Source: Planococcus citri (Eukaryota > Arthropoda > Insecta > Hemiptera > Pseudococcidae). Taken from it: a DNA stretch of 64,000 bases. Location of the stretch: the NCBI RefSeq assembly GCF_950023065.1, contig NC_088679.1:24180001-24244000 (forward strand), given 5' to 3'. The notes beneath the pieces were generated by a model, which was not told the DNA's origin, did not search any database, and saw nothing but the letters and a program-made list of their open reading frames with translations. Both the position numbers and the translations under genes were made by a program. This document shows positions 46,930 to 57,700 of this stretch, piece by piece (the stretch's first letter is position 1; every line of letters starts with the position of its first letter).

Positions 46930-47160
46930 GAGTCATGTTTTTGGAAAAGTTGTCAAAAAGCATCAATTTTTGGTAAAATAATCAAAAAGAATCCATTTTC
47001 GTCGAAATTTATTGTCAAAAAGTGAATATTCTTGGTAAAATTGTCAAAAAGGGATCATTTTGCCAAAATTGTCAAACTTTCCTGTTCTTGTCAAAATTCA
47101 CCAAAAAAATGCTGTTTTTGCCAAAATTGTCAACAAATTCTCGTTTTTTTTACAAAATTG
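46930..47160. repeat. Degenerate minisatellite, about 30-bp unit (array C)
   Basis: Loose units follow one another: gttgtcaaaaagcatcaatt, ttattgtcaaaaagtgaata, aaattgtcaaaaagggatca, ccaaaattgtcaaactttcc, ccaaaattgtcaacaaattc. They share the AAAATTGTCAAAAAG core with the arrays at 22.6 and 28.3 kb. Related text continues with more decay to about 47,380. Confidence 0.6.
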
Positions 47161-47702
47161 TCAGCGAGTGTTAATTTTTTGCAATTTTAGCTTTTCGATG
47201 AAGTATAATCAAAATGGTCGTAATTTTTGCCATAATTATATACTAAGGGACTTGTGCTTTTGTGCTTTGTTGGCCAAGCCATCCAAAAAGCATAATTTTT
47301 TTTGCCAGCCTAAAAAGTCCTTTTTTTGTTTTAATGTTTTCCGAACAACTAACAAGTCCTGTTTTCTCAGAAAATTGCTCGAAAGCTTATTTTATCAAAT
47401 TTCATTTCCCCTCTCCCCAATTTCATTTCTATAAATTTTTATGACAAAGTTTTGATACTTTTGAAATTTACTTTAGAGGCACTGCGGACCCGCATGAAAA
47501 AAATTTTCCATAAAAAATCTTGTCAGAAAATTAAATTTTGAAAAATTGAAAAAAATATCCTCGTATTCAGTGTATTGAAAATTTTAAAAAATCATTCTGA
47601 AAATTAAACAAATCCGCCATTCATTAAAAATGTTTCGTGAACCCAGACATCAAATATTATAGCACATTAAAAATGCAGTAAATGAAAATTAAAATATAAT
47701 TC

Positions 47703-47778
47703 TCTGGCCGAGCGCGTCAATTACAACTTTCCACGACAACGTCGTGAAGAAAAAGTGGTGACGCGCTTGGCCAGGGAA
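47703..47778. repeat. Compact GC-rich hairpin inside the 4.5-kb TIR unit
   Basis: The stem is ctggccgagcgcgtcaatta against tggtgacgcgcttggccag, with a second stem at the tip (cacgacaacgtcgtg). The whole structure is about 76 bp and is strikingly GC-rich compared with its surroundings. It could be the core of a MITE or a structured transcript segment. Confidence 0.75.
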
Positions 47779-48470
47779 ATTCTGTTATTCGTGACAATCG
47801 GAAGTCGGAATTATTTTGGAAAATTATTTGAAATTAAACGAAAAATTCGATTTGGCAACGCTTCCAATGTATTTAATAACAACGTGTGCGAGTGTGAGTG
47901 CAACAATTAATGCAGAAATGCGCACGCACAATTTTTAATAATTCGTTCAAAATAAATTCTCAAAAATTATTCATTTTTCGTTCGCGAACAAATCGGTAAT
48001 TTGTTTACTGATAAAATTAGAAAGTATAATTTTAAACTCTCAATTTGGCAGCCAAATATTTTTCAATAAAAGTTACTCATTACCTATTTTCTCGGGAAAT
48101 CGGAAGCTAAAGTACACCCTTAAATTATAAAAATTGTTTCATTTTTGTTGACAGTGAATTCATCACAAATACGTAGTTACATTATCAAAATCTATATTCA
48201 TAATTGAATAATTTTGTAATGCCTTGAATGGCAGGGTCACACTATCTTTATATCGGTAAATTTTTACATTGAAATTTTTATTTTTTTACATTTTTTTTTG
48301 TTTATATTGTTTTTCAGATTATTTCCATTTTTATAATAGTTGAATGTTTCTGAAGGGGGGGGGGGATTCTTTCTCGAAGATTTTTGTTTATGGATCACAT
48401 GTAACAGAATCATGATATACATCAACAGTACAATTATTACTGTTGATATTGATTTTGGATTCAACTTTCT

Positions 48471-48975
48471 TCAATTTTTGTGTTTTGGTCTTACCACCAA
48501 CATTACTAGCATCGTCATGTTTCCTTTTTTTGGAATCTGCAACTTCATCATCATCTTTTGATGGAATATTTTTTCATTTGCATCGTCCACATTTATCATT
48601 TTTCCGATGTACATTGAAACGTCTTTTCCTTCATTATTGCTGTCAACATCAGAACCATCATTGTCATCAACAACAATCAAAGCTCTTGGCTCTACTTTGA
48701 CGCGGTTACTTTCCATCATTGTCACTTGGACTACATTTTTCATCAGCTTTGTTTTCACCATTGTTTTTTCTTTGCTGTCAGTCATCTCATCACTCTCACT
48801 AATGTTAGAAGCCTGGAACGCATTTTATTGGGCAAAAATCATCAGGACTCAAAGATCAGTCAGAATTAGAGGACTCTGAAAATACATCACGGTATACTTT
48901 AGTACCGCAGGGCACTTTTGGCATGCTGCTTCTGTTTCATCATTGATTAGTTCCATATGCTTCCAAGCGCCAGAT
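48471..48975 (-). pseudogene. Possible BED zinc-finger protein remnant
   Basis: On the minus strand, 48,975-48,890 reads GAWKHMELINDETEAACQKC followed by PAVLKY. This resembles the first half of a BED finger (an aromatic W.HF.., then C-x2-C followed by a Lys-rich word). The following His residues are not visible before a stop. Further downstream, 48,785-48,471 is an open frame of Met/Lys/Asp-rich sequence with an acidic patch (VVDDNDGSDVDSNNEG). BED fingers are typical of hAT-type transposases and related host proteins. The link between the two pieces is inference, and no transposase core is seen. Confidence 0.3.
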
Positions 48976-49408
48976 CGCTGACACGAATATCGTAATTGCT
49001 CGTTGTTTGCCTGTAACACGTCCTCTGGACCTCATCATCATCCATTTGCAGATAACTTTTTGCAGTTCTTCACAAGTGTAGACATGTATCTACATAATAT
49101 TATCATTGCATCTGAAAAGTAAAGTTGATAATTAGATAAAAAATACATAGAAATTGAATCATTTTTGATTTTTTTTTTCATTGTTCAAACTCATTCATAA
49201 ATTACTAATATTTATATACTTCCTTACCACTTCGTACCTTATAATACATATAATGATAACTTAACTTCACAACATGTTTAAACGTAAGTATTTGAATCTT
49301 AATTTTTTGCAATTTTAATTCATGCTTACTTTCTCCTTACAAGCCATACTCATATTTACAAATCGACAATTGTTTTCAAACATAAGAACGATAAAACCTT
49401 TTCGATTA

Positions 49409-49633
49409 CTCAATGAAATAAGTCACCTAACTACAGCACCTGATACAACTGGTGAATACGTCTCCTCATGAGCAAACTCCCTTTTTTCCTGATATCCAAT
49501 TGCTATAATAACCTCGCCATTTGCATATTCATTTCCTTCGTTATCAACTTTTACACCATGAACCTATTTTGTATGAATAGGCTTCACTTTAATTTCACTC
49601 TTCTCAAATGGTTCACTAAAAGTCGCATTCAAC
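49409..49633 (-). pseudogene. Ty1/copia reverse transcriptase fragment
   Basis: The minus-strand frame reads KVDNEGNEYANGEVIIAIGY and then HEETYSPVVSGAVVR, with one in-frame stop before it. It matches the start of the copia reverse transcriptase domain: K.D.xG, a residue run ending A.GY, then (Y/F)EETYSPVV...R. It ends in a stop right after that block, and sequence beyond has drifted. It is a short dead fragment; no LTR, integrase or catalytic YxDD is visible. Confidence 0.6.
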
Positions 49634-50148
49634 TTTCAACAATTTAAGACCCCCCACCTCACCTCACCCCAAAGTCGTCACACGGCTACTGTAGAACTTA
49701 TCGAAGGAATTGCATATGGAAATACGTACAACACGCCACATCACAATTTACACAATATTATACCTAGGTATTATACAAAATTTGCAAATTGTACTTACAT
49801 TCAATGAAATATACTCGTAGTGAGGTCGTCCAAAAATTCAAAAGGTACAATTAGTATATTACAAAAATTAAACATTAAAAAATCATACACATTTACACCG
49901 ACACTGATGCGATAAAACCGTTAAATTGACACTGGAGTAAACCTAAACTAAATCAACTGAAACTGAAATAACAACACATCACCAAGTAGTGAGTATTGTG
50001 CAGTTTGGCGTTGGCACGAAAAAAAAATTAAAATCCGTGAAATTTCATTAATTTTTCTACATATAATCACCTTTTAAATGTAGACAATTATCAAGCCTAT
50101 GATTCAACTTGAATATACTCTCCTCATACCAACTTGTCGCATAATTTT

Positions 50149-50702
50149 TTAGCCACTCTTCAACGTAATTTTTCCATTCTTAATCATTCGCAAATTTTTT
50201 ACCTCCGAGTTCCAATTTGAGTTTTGGAAACCGGTAGTAGTCGCTAGGACGAGCCAAGTGTGGACTGTAGAAGGGATGAGGCAACAAATTTGAGCCAAAT
50301 TTTTGGATGAGGTCTCCTGTATCCTTAGCTGAGTGAGGTCGCGCGTTGTCATGGAGGAGATGAATTCCTCTGGCCAATTTCCCTCTTGAATTGCCCTCCG
50401 AAGCCTTGTCAAAACCTCACAATACCTTTCACGGTTGATTATAGTCCCAGGTTCCAAGTATTCAATGAGAAGGACACCTTTACAGTCCCAAAAAACTCTT
50501 CCCAGAGAGTGTTTGCTTGGCCTTTACAATTCCTGGAGAACTTGTGTGCTTCCACTGCCCTACTCTGTCTGTTTGATTCTGGAGTTTCATAATGCACCCA
50601 CGTCTCGTCTCCTGTTACAATTTGTCTGAGGAAATCGTTGCTGTTCTCCTCGAACAGCTGCAAAATGTCGAGTGAACTCATCATTCTTTGACTTTTGTGC
50701 AT
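50149..50702 (-). pseudogene. mariner-type transposase remnant
   Basis: The minus strand carries the catalytic part of a mariner transposase in shifted frames. The frame from 50,702 has NDFLRQIVTGDETWVHYETP, with the first catalytic Asp in GDETW. Another, from about 50,457, has EPGTIINRERYCEVLTRLR. Another, at 50,377-50,180, has IHLLHDNARPHSA with the second Asp and later ARPSDYYRFPKLKLEL with the third Asp. About 35 residues separate the second and third aspartates, close to the D34D of mariner. The pieces are in order but separated by frameshifts near 50,440-50,480 and 50,370. The N-terminal DNA-binding half is missing and no terminal inverted repeats were found. It is inactive. Confidence 0.85.
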
Positions 50703-50719
50703 GTCTTTGTGTTAGAATG

Positions 50720-52550
50720 GAGTAAAACGTAAATTAACTTTTATTTGGCAACACTGGAATAGTCAATAATGTAAAAAAAATTGTTATTGCAAATTTTCAA
50801 TTTATTTTTTTCTCAAATCAATTCTATGACTTTTAAGGTAGCTCTATTAATATCTACTTTTTTTTCATCTTCCATCACTTTACCTACCTATACCTACCTA
50901 CTGTTTCTTTATCCACACCACAATTCATTCGGCGTATAATTTTGCCTACCTTTGACAAACAAAAAAAAATTTCCATCAGCAGAAACTTTCCCACAACAAC
51001 ACAACAAAAATATAAGAAAAATATCACGCAAATTGCAAAACTTTTGAATTTTTTGTACCACCGTGGCGTTCCAAAGCAGCACTTGAAAAACATTTATCGG
51101 ACGTAGAAATGCTACGCGGCTCTGTTAAGCGTTCGTTTTTCGTTCTCTATTTATACCGCCGAAGAGGCGAAGACATAGTGAAGTAGGCTCTGTGACGTAT
51201 TCTGATCGCGTATAAATGTATTTCACAACCATTGAAAAACTTGAAAACAACCAGTAAAAGCGAAAATTACGCAGCCTTTGTATTGTGAAAACAATTTAGC
51301 TGTCTTGCATCTAGAAACAGGCGCCGATCGCGACCGACATCGGCTGGGAAAATTTCTTAATTTTTATATCAACCAGAACCTGTCCTCTTTCTGATGGAAA
51401 CATATTGGCCGATTGTTCTTTTTATTCTCCGTCTAATTTACATCCAACTTGTATAAATATTTTTTTTTTATCAAGTTTGAAAAAAACAACAGAATGAAAA
51501 GGAATTCAATTACATCTAATTTCGTATTCTTTAATAATGGGCGAGAAAATTTAACGACAATAACCTCCCTACAATAACTATACGACGTATAAAGAGGAAG
51601 ATTTTAAAAATTAAAACTTTTTCGGGAATTGCAAACAATAGGAAAAATTCTTAATGAATATACACTCGACGTTTCTCTATAAAACTTTTCTAAGTGGGTA
51701 CTCTCTCTTACCTCTCACAACAATTACAAAACTTCCGAGTAAATAATTTGAAAAAAGTTTCGTCGTTGAAGAATGTCACCGTGTGCATAAGAAGACCCGG
51801 CAGCGAAAAAAAATAAACACACGAGGTACCTACCTTACCTATCTAAAAAAAAAGAAGCGAAAATAGACAAAGAAAAAATAAACCTTCGCGAACAAGACGA
51901 AGAAAAGAAAATGGGTCATATACTTATACCTACCAAAGAAGGGGGAAAACACATTCAAAAAACATACTACAAACTACTTCTGTCCAAACGAACCCGTTAC
52001 GAGTTTTTTTTTTTTCGTTCAACGGACTCAAATGGGCTTGAATCAGACTTTAACCTGCCTAAGTCACGAAATAACCATAAAATTTTAATGCTCGAAAAAA
52101 ATTATCTTGGAGGTTTGTTGTTTTGAACTGTGTTCAAGTGTTTTTTTTTTTTTAGGAAAGGGTACCTATGGCTATTGTAGCCAATTGACAGGTTCACTTC
52201 CTTCAGAATTGAGGTTTTTATGGGCATTCAATCTCAACCACAGTGTAGACCTTTAGCTCAAGGTGGCACTTGAGTATTTTGAATTTTTTTGGCGATTTCA
52301 TTGTTTTTATAGAAAATCATTCATATGGACAGAGTAGGTATATGTACTTTAAAAAATGGCACAAGTTTCCCTCTAAAGGAAACACTTTGAAATCATGAAT
52401 GTGTTTTTAGTTGAGTAAAAAATGGAGATGTTCAAAATTAATGTTGTATACGATTTTTAAAAAGATATCCAAATTTTCTAAAGGTTAGATTTCTGTACTT
52501 TTATAAGATATATATTTTTTCATAATCGAGTCTGACTTTTGATTCCATAA
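50720..52550. other. Comparatively unique DNA, no gene seen
   Basis: The stretch 51,080-51,350 is richer in CG words. No frame resembles a known protein, and no RNA gene or repeat with clear limits was seen. Confidence 0.35.
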
Positions 52551-52559
52551 AAAAATGCT

Positions 52560-52915
52560 AGTATTTTGTACTTAATATTTCTGACTCTTCTTCAAAAGTC
52601 AGTAATATCAGAAGGTCACCTTTCTACAAGTTCTTTTCTTAATCCAATAGTAATTTTTCCTTTTAAAAATTCCAAGTTTTTTCATGTCTGATATTTCTGA
52701 CTCGTCCTCAAAAAGTCATGTCCAGTTATTCAGCGCAAAAAGTCTCCTTTTTTAAAGTTATACAACATCTTACATAATATTTAAGTTAAGAGTCACACTT
52801 CTGCTCTGTATTTTTGTTTTTCTTAAATCCGATTTCATTGTTCCTATAAACAAGTTTTTTCAGGTCTGATATTTTTTTACTTTTCTTCAAAAAGTGGTAT
52901 TGTGTAAAAAAGTTG
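52560..52915. repeat. Degenerate direct repeats around TCTGATATTTCTGACTC
   Basis: Three diverged copies lie at about 52,575 (aatatttctgactcttcttc aaaagtcag), 52,685 (tgtctgatatttctgactcg tcctcaaaaagtca) and 52,865 (ggtctgatatttttttactt ttcttcaaaaagtgg). Spacing is irregular, about 110 and 175 bp. They look like decayed tandem units. Confidence 0.5.
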
Positions 52916-53161
52916 AATCAATATTTAACTTTTTTTTTTTTGGTATTGTTAGGAAAATTAAAAGTTGAAGAAAATCTTTCATTTTTCAACAATGAACTTT
53001 TCATTTATATCCAATTTTCTTAAACTTTGTTCCTCAAATCGTTGACAATTTTTTTCACAATTTTTCAGCAGATTTTTCATACAGATAAACATTAATTCAA
53101 TTTTTTAAGTCCTTACTTTAAGACAATGTAGGTACTTTCTGATTACCTGACTGAAATGAAA

Positions 53162-53362
53162 CTAGCAGCCATGCATTACGAGCTCCTGGAAAAACGTGTT
53201 TTCAATCGCAGTGATCACACCTGTCTCAAAGTCGCCCATTAGAATTTTTGGGTTCCACTCTGGATAGAATTCCTTCAATTTTTGGAACATCCACATGTAA
53301 GTGTTTGCTGACTTATTTGTGAATAGCCCAAACGCAATAGGTATTGAAATAGATATTAATGC
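53162..53362 (-). pseudogene. MULE (Mutator-like) transposase domain fragment
   Basis: The minus-strand frame contains IPIAFGLFTNKSANTYMWMF, then YPEWNPKILMGDFETGVITA and later LVMHGC before a stop. This is the order of the MULE transposase domain: P.A.aLf.nKs..tY.w.f..l, then iltDfE.a...ai...f, then the GC word that normally precedes a CxxH. It is only about 65 codons, so most of the protein is gone. It lies next to a degenerate copy of the 22.7-24 kb palindrome family. Confidence 0.7.
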
Positions 53363-53639
53363 AGAGGATTTATTTCTCGCATTATGCAGATGTCAGATGT
53401 AAATAGGCATATACCTACTAAACAGTAGGGTCACTCCATAATATGTATTTTGCACATGAATTGAAAACAAAATATGTTCTAAAAATTGAAATCATGAATA
53501 TTTATAATTATGTATTATCTACACTTCTGAAAATTTCTAAATGTTGAAGTTTTTGCCAAAAAGTTCAACTTTCAAGCTTTGAATAATTGTTCCATTAACC
53601 ATAAATTTCCATCAGATATATGTCAGGGAGCCCGCTTAA

Positions 53640-54425
53640 GGATTTATTGCACCCCCCTCTCGCCGTTGATCCCCCAGGACAACTTTTTTTTCAAAGGAGG
53701 AGTCCTAAGGAACATTCCCAGCCCTTGTCTTCAAAAAAAGTTGCCCTACTTACAAAATGGCGGCCATTTTGATTGACAGATCAGCCGAAGTCGCAGATTT
53801 TGTGTTCCAAACATGGGACTTGCACGAAATTTTTCAAACCATACAAAGGTAGATCGAAAGATTTTGAAACTTGAAATTTACCCAAAATTTCATCAAACGG
53901 AGATGGAAAGTCGTAATTCATTCTGCAAACTCTAATTTCAATAGGCTACGAAGTCGACTGTTGGTGGATTTCAAGTCGTTTTAGAGCCTTCAGCGACTTT
54001 TTGAAAAGTTGTATGGGGTTTTTTGAAAAATTTAAATTTTCAAAAAGTAGCTAGAAGCTTTAAAACCACTTGAAACCACCGTTCGACCTCATATTGTATT
54101 GAAATTAGTCTGCGAAGTGAATTTCAAATTTTCTGGAGGCTCTAGTAATTCTCAAAAAGTCGCTGGAGGCTCCAAAATGACTTGAAATTCACCTGCAGTA
54201 CTTCGTAGTGTATTGAAATCTGTTTGCATAATAAATTTCAGCTTTCCAACTCCATTTTGATGAAATTTTGAAAAACGCACTCTAGCACTTGAAATTTTGA
54301 CAGGTGATGCATTTTTGGCTGATTTTTCGATCTACCTTTGTATGGTTTGAAAAATTTCGTGAAAGTCCTATGTTTGGAACTCAAAATCCGCGATTTCGGC
54401 TGACCTGTCAATCAAAATGGCCGTT
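53640..54425. mobile_element. Degenerate copy of the 22.7-24.0 kb palindromic family
   Basis: The left end (ttgcacccccctc, ggacaactttttttt, aaggaacatt, acttacaaaatggcggccat, tttgattgacagatcagccg) corresponds to the right tail of the 22.7-24.15 kb element on the other strand. The right end (cggctgacctgtcaatcaaa atggcc) completes an inverted pair. The middle words ttgaaattcacctgcagtac ttcgtag also match. It is shorter and more diverged, with internal deletions. It shows that the family moved or duplicated more than once. Confidence 0.7.
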
Positions 54426-55082
54426 GTATCGGAAGGCATTAAATTTTCCAATAAATAAGAAAAGTCAAAAAAACTGAATTTTTCATGTTGATGTATTTTA
54501 ATTCTTGGATTTGGGGCATTTTATTTTTCAGCAGATTTCGGAATATATTCCGAACTTATTCAAGTATTAATTAAGTATACTAAGACATATTTTTAGAGAA
54601 GAGAAATTCTTCAAGATATTCATGACGATTGCAAGTAGGGTTATTCAAGAAGATTTTTTGCCAGAAATGTATCGTTTTCAAGCATTTTATGCAGAGGTCA
54701 GCTTTTAATAGAATATTTCTAATACCTAAGTGAGTGAAAGATTACTCGTATTCCAGTCAATGAAAAGTTACGATTTGAGTTTTTATATATCTCCTTGGCC
54801 CATTGACTTTGACAACAAAATAGTTCCCCTCTAAATGTTCCCACTTTGAGGGTCCCTGGCTTAGTTTCCTGTACGGCTGTCGGCTGGGGGCTTGAATTTT
54901 TTTCATTCAAAGTAAACTTTCTCGTCAATTTTTGTCAAGTGCCAATATTGTACTTTCAGCTGTTGGATTATTCTTGAAAGTTTTCATTTCAAGCCATTTC
55001 GATTTACTATCAGTCTATCAATGGCGATTGAAAACTTGATGGCACCCGAACCTCCCGAAAATGAAAAAAAAAGATTACTCAC

Positions 55083-55296
55083 TTTTTTCAAATATACAAT
55101 ATGTATTCATCATGAAACTCGAATCGCCGACATCTATACTAATTGGACCACACTCAGTTACGTGATTAGCACTTTTATTTGTTAAAAATTTAAACCAACG
55201 ATTACTTTGTTTCCGTTTTTTCTCAGGTTTTTCCTCGCCAAAATTTAAACCATGAGATTCCAGACAATCGAATACTTTTTCGTCGAGCGACGCCAT
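55083..55296 (-). CDS. Candidate host coding exon with splice donor
   Basis: A minus-strand ATG in reasonable context (gttgatggcg, 55,296) opens a frame of balanced composition: MASLDEKVFDCLESHG, a basic patch (KPEKKRKQSNRW), then VTECGPISIDVGDSSFMMNT. It runs about 71 codons to a strong donor, AAAAAAGTGAGTAATC, at 55,082. The frame is also open upstream of the ATG to about 55,395, so the true start is uncertain and an internal exon is possible. The codon mix is less AT-biased than the spurious frames around it. I do not recognise the protein. A further minus-strand frame at 54,719-54,928 could contain a next exon, but no clear acceptor ties them together. Confidence 0.35.
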
Positions 55297-55740
55297 CAAC
55301 AACCATAAATCCAAAAATGTTTTGGGTACCTCCGACAAGTTCCAAAATTCTAGAAACCATTTCGACGCCAAAAATTTGCAATGATTAGAACCTTAGCTCT
55401 GCTATCATGTAACGTTTAATAATAAACGTCATTAATACCGTGGAAAAATTCAGCTTCAAATACAAAAACGAATTTTTTATTTTAAATAAGAATTCTAAAC
55501 ATTTTGAATTAGAAATAAATCGTCGATCAATAACAATAACAATAGACGAAAAATCGATGTGATCGACATGAAAACATTCGAAGTAATAACCGAAAAAATA
55601 TAAAATGAAAAACAGAACAATTTAACCGATACCTACAAAAACGATAACCAAATATTTGTTAAAATAAATTTAACAACGGAAGCAAATGCTCAGCCAATAA
55701 ATTGTACTGTCGAATATTTTTTTCTTTTTTTATACATATA

Positions 55741-57314
55741 CAGTATGACACAGAAGTAGTGCCCGGTGGCTTTTATTTCTAAGTGGAAAGAGCTAGAGAG
55801 ATGAATGAAGCGGCGTTGAGTAGGAAAAAATAAGGGCTTTCAAATGTAACCTTTAAAATTTCAGGCCCATGCACAGGGTGTCCACAAATTGAGAAACCGG
55901 TTTGGTCAAAAAATTCAAACTGGTTTTTATTGGGGCAATGTATTCTACACACTAAGGCGACAAAAACGTGATATGAATTTTTTGAAACCGGTTCGTTAAT
56001 TTGCAACCAGTTGACAAAAAATACTCAAAAATTGTAGATAGAGAAAAAAGTTTGAAACAAAAGTTGTAAAGCGTGAAAAATTACACAATTCTGTCTAATC
56101 ACATTTTGAAACCGGTTCATTGGTTTGCATTTAGCAACCAGTTTTTGACAATTACCTAAAAATTGAAGAAAGAGAAAAATGCTTGAAACAAAAGTTGTAG
56201 AGCGTGAAAAATTGAACCATTTTCGCTGATCGGATTTTCAAACCAATTCATTAATTTGCAACCAGTTATCAAAATTACCTAAAAATTGGAGATCGAGAAA
56301 AAAGCTTTGAAACAAAAGTTGTGGGGCATGGAAAATTACACAATTCTGTTCAATCACATTTTGAAACCGGTTCATTGGTTCGCATTTGTCAATCAGTTTT
56401 TGACAATCACCTAAAAATTGAAGATAGAGAAAAATGCTTGAAATAAAAGTTGTAGAGTGTTAAAAATTGCACCATTTTTGTTGACCGGATTTTGAAAATG
56501 GCTGATTAACATACAATCAGGTAACTTTTGATGGCTCGCAGCGATTTAATGAACCGGTTTTAAAATCTGACCAGCAAAAATGGTTCAATTTTTCACGCTC
56601 TACAACTTTTGTTTCAAACATTTTTCTCCATCTTCAATTTTTAGGTGATTTTCAAAAACTGGTTGCTAAATACGAGCCAATGAACCGGTTTCAAAATGTG
56701 ATTAGACAGAATTGTGTAATTTTTCACGCTCTACAACTTTCGTTTGAAGCTTTTTTCTCGATCTCCAATTTTTATGTAATTTTGATAACTGGTTGCAAAT
56801 TAATGAACTGGTTTGAAAATCCGATCAGCGAAAATGGTTCAATTTTTTCACGCTCTACAACTTTTGTTTCAAGCATTTTTCTCTTTCTTCAATTTTTAGG
56901 TAATTGTCAAAAACTGGTTGCTAAATGCAAACCAATGAACCGGTTTCAAAATGTGATTAGACAGAATTGTGTAATTTTTCACGCTCTACAACTTTTGTTT
57001 CAAACTTTTTTCTCTATCTACAATTTTTGAGTATTTTTTGTCAACTGGTTGCAAATTAACGAACCGGTTTCAAAAAATTCATATCACGTTTTTGTCGCCT
57101 TAGTGTGTAGAATACATTGCCCCAATAAAAACCAGTTTGAATTTTTTGACCAAACCGGTTTCTCAATTTGTGGACACCCTGTGCATGGGCCTGAAATTTT
57201 AAAGGTTACATTTGAAAGCCCTTATTTTTTCCTACTCAACGCCGCTTTATTCATCTCTCTAGCTTTTTCCACTTAGAAATAAAAGCCACCGGGCACTACT
57301 TCTGTGTCATACTG
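55741..57314. mobile_element. Near-perfect palindromic element, 1.57 kb, TA/TATA flanks
   Basis: The element begins cagtatgacacagaagtagt and ends with its exact complement actacttctgtgtcatactg. TATA stands immediately outside both ends, consistent with a TA or TATA target duplication. The arms are complementary from end to centre (about 56,528). Mirrored 75-codon frames at 55,779-56,006 and 57,049-57,276 differ at only two residues, showing recent origin or arm-to-arm correction. Each arm carries four tandem units of 124-131 bp. There is no transposase. TA duplication fits a Tc1/mariner-type or similar mobiliser, but the terminal sequence is not one I can name. Confidence 0.9.
56054..56520. 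repeat. Tandem dimeric repeats in the left arm of the palindrome
   Basis: The word gaaacaaaagttgt starts units at 56,054, 56,185 and 56,309, with gaaataaaagttgt at 56,440; the spacings are 131, 124 and 131 bp. Units alternate between two types: one with cacaattctgtctaatcaca and accggttcattggtttgcat, the other with accattttcgctgatcgga and aattcattaatttgcaacc. It is therefore a dimeric array of about 255 bp. The right arm (56,540-57,040) carries the same array in reverse. Confidence 0.8.
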
Positions 57315-57329
57315 TATACTTACCTCATT

Positions 57330-57700
57330 TTTCTTAACGATATGAATAAAAAGTGTGAACAAAGTTAAGCAATGTTTTATTATTCGAAATAATATAGATT
57401 TAATAATATTATAAAAATTTTAGCTTAGATTTTATCGAAAACGACGTTTGGCGCTAATGATGTTCGAATAAATTTGACCCCCCCCCTCCCCCACCTAATC
57501 GCATGTGTAATTCAATTTCTGAAGGGTCTGGAAAACTTGGAAAAGTCAGGGAAAATCAAAATCGAAAATTTTGTCCTTCTGTGTATGAACTTGAAATCAA
57601 AATGAGCATTTCGCGTTTAAACCATTTGGCTTCACGAAATGCAAGATGAACGACATTTCGTTCAAATCTTGGGGGGGGGGGCAATTCCGTTACATCTCTT
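57330..57700. other. No gene seen
   Basis: AT-rich sequence with C and G tracts (about 57,478-57,491 and 57,671-57,681) separates two foldback elements. Nothing coding is visible. Confidence 0.35.

Larger units (their letters stand above)
43724..48285. mobile_element. TIR-bounded unit, about 4.5 kb, with nested insertions
   Basis: The left segment 43,741-43,900 (gccatttaaggcattacgaa, atagattttgataatgtaa, tttactgtcaacgaaaataa, caatttttataattt) is mirrored on the other strand at 48,115-48,270. The match resumes at ttaagggtgtag (44,157) after an inserted MITE, pairing with ttaagggtgtact read from 48,125 on the minus strand. This shows that the TIR is at least 170 bp and was split by the MITE. 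No transposase was found inside; the interior contains foldbacks, a minisatellite and AT-rich DNA. It may be a non-autonomous element or two copies of a repeat in opposite orientation. Confidence 0.65.

Noticed and set aside
50710..50770. Right terminal inverted repeat of the mariner remnant
   Set aside because: No matching inverted partner could be found on the other side near 49,980-50,150.
55779..57276. Two nearly identical 75-codon frames facing each other (55,779-56,006 and 57,049-57,276)
   Set aside because: They are the two arms of one palindromic element; conservation reflects DNA symmetry, not protein selection.
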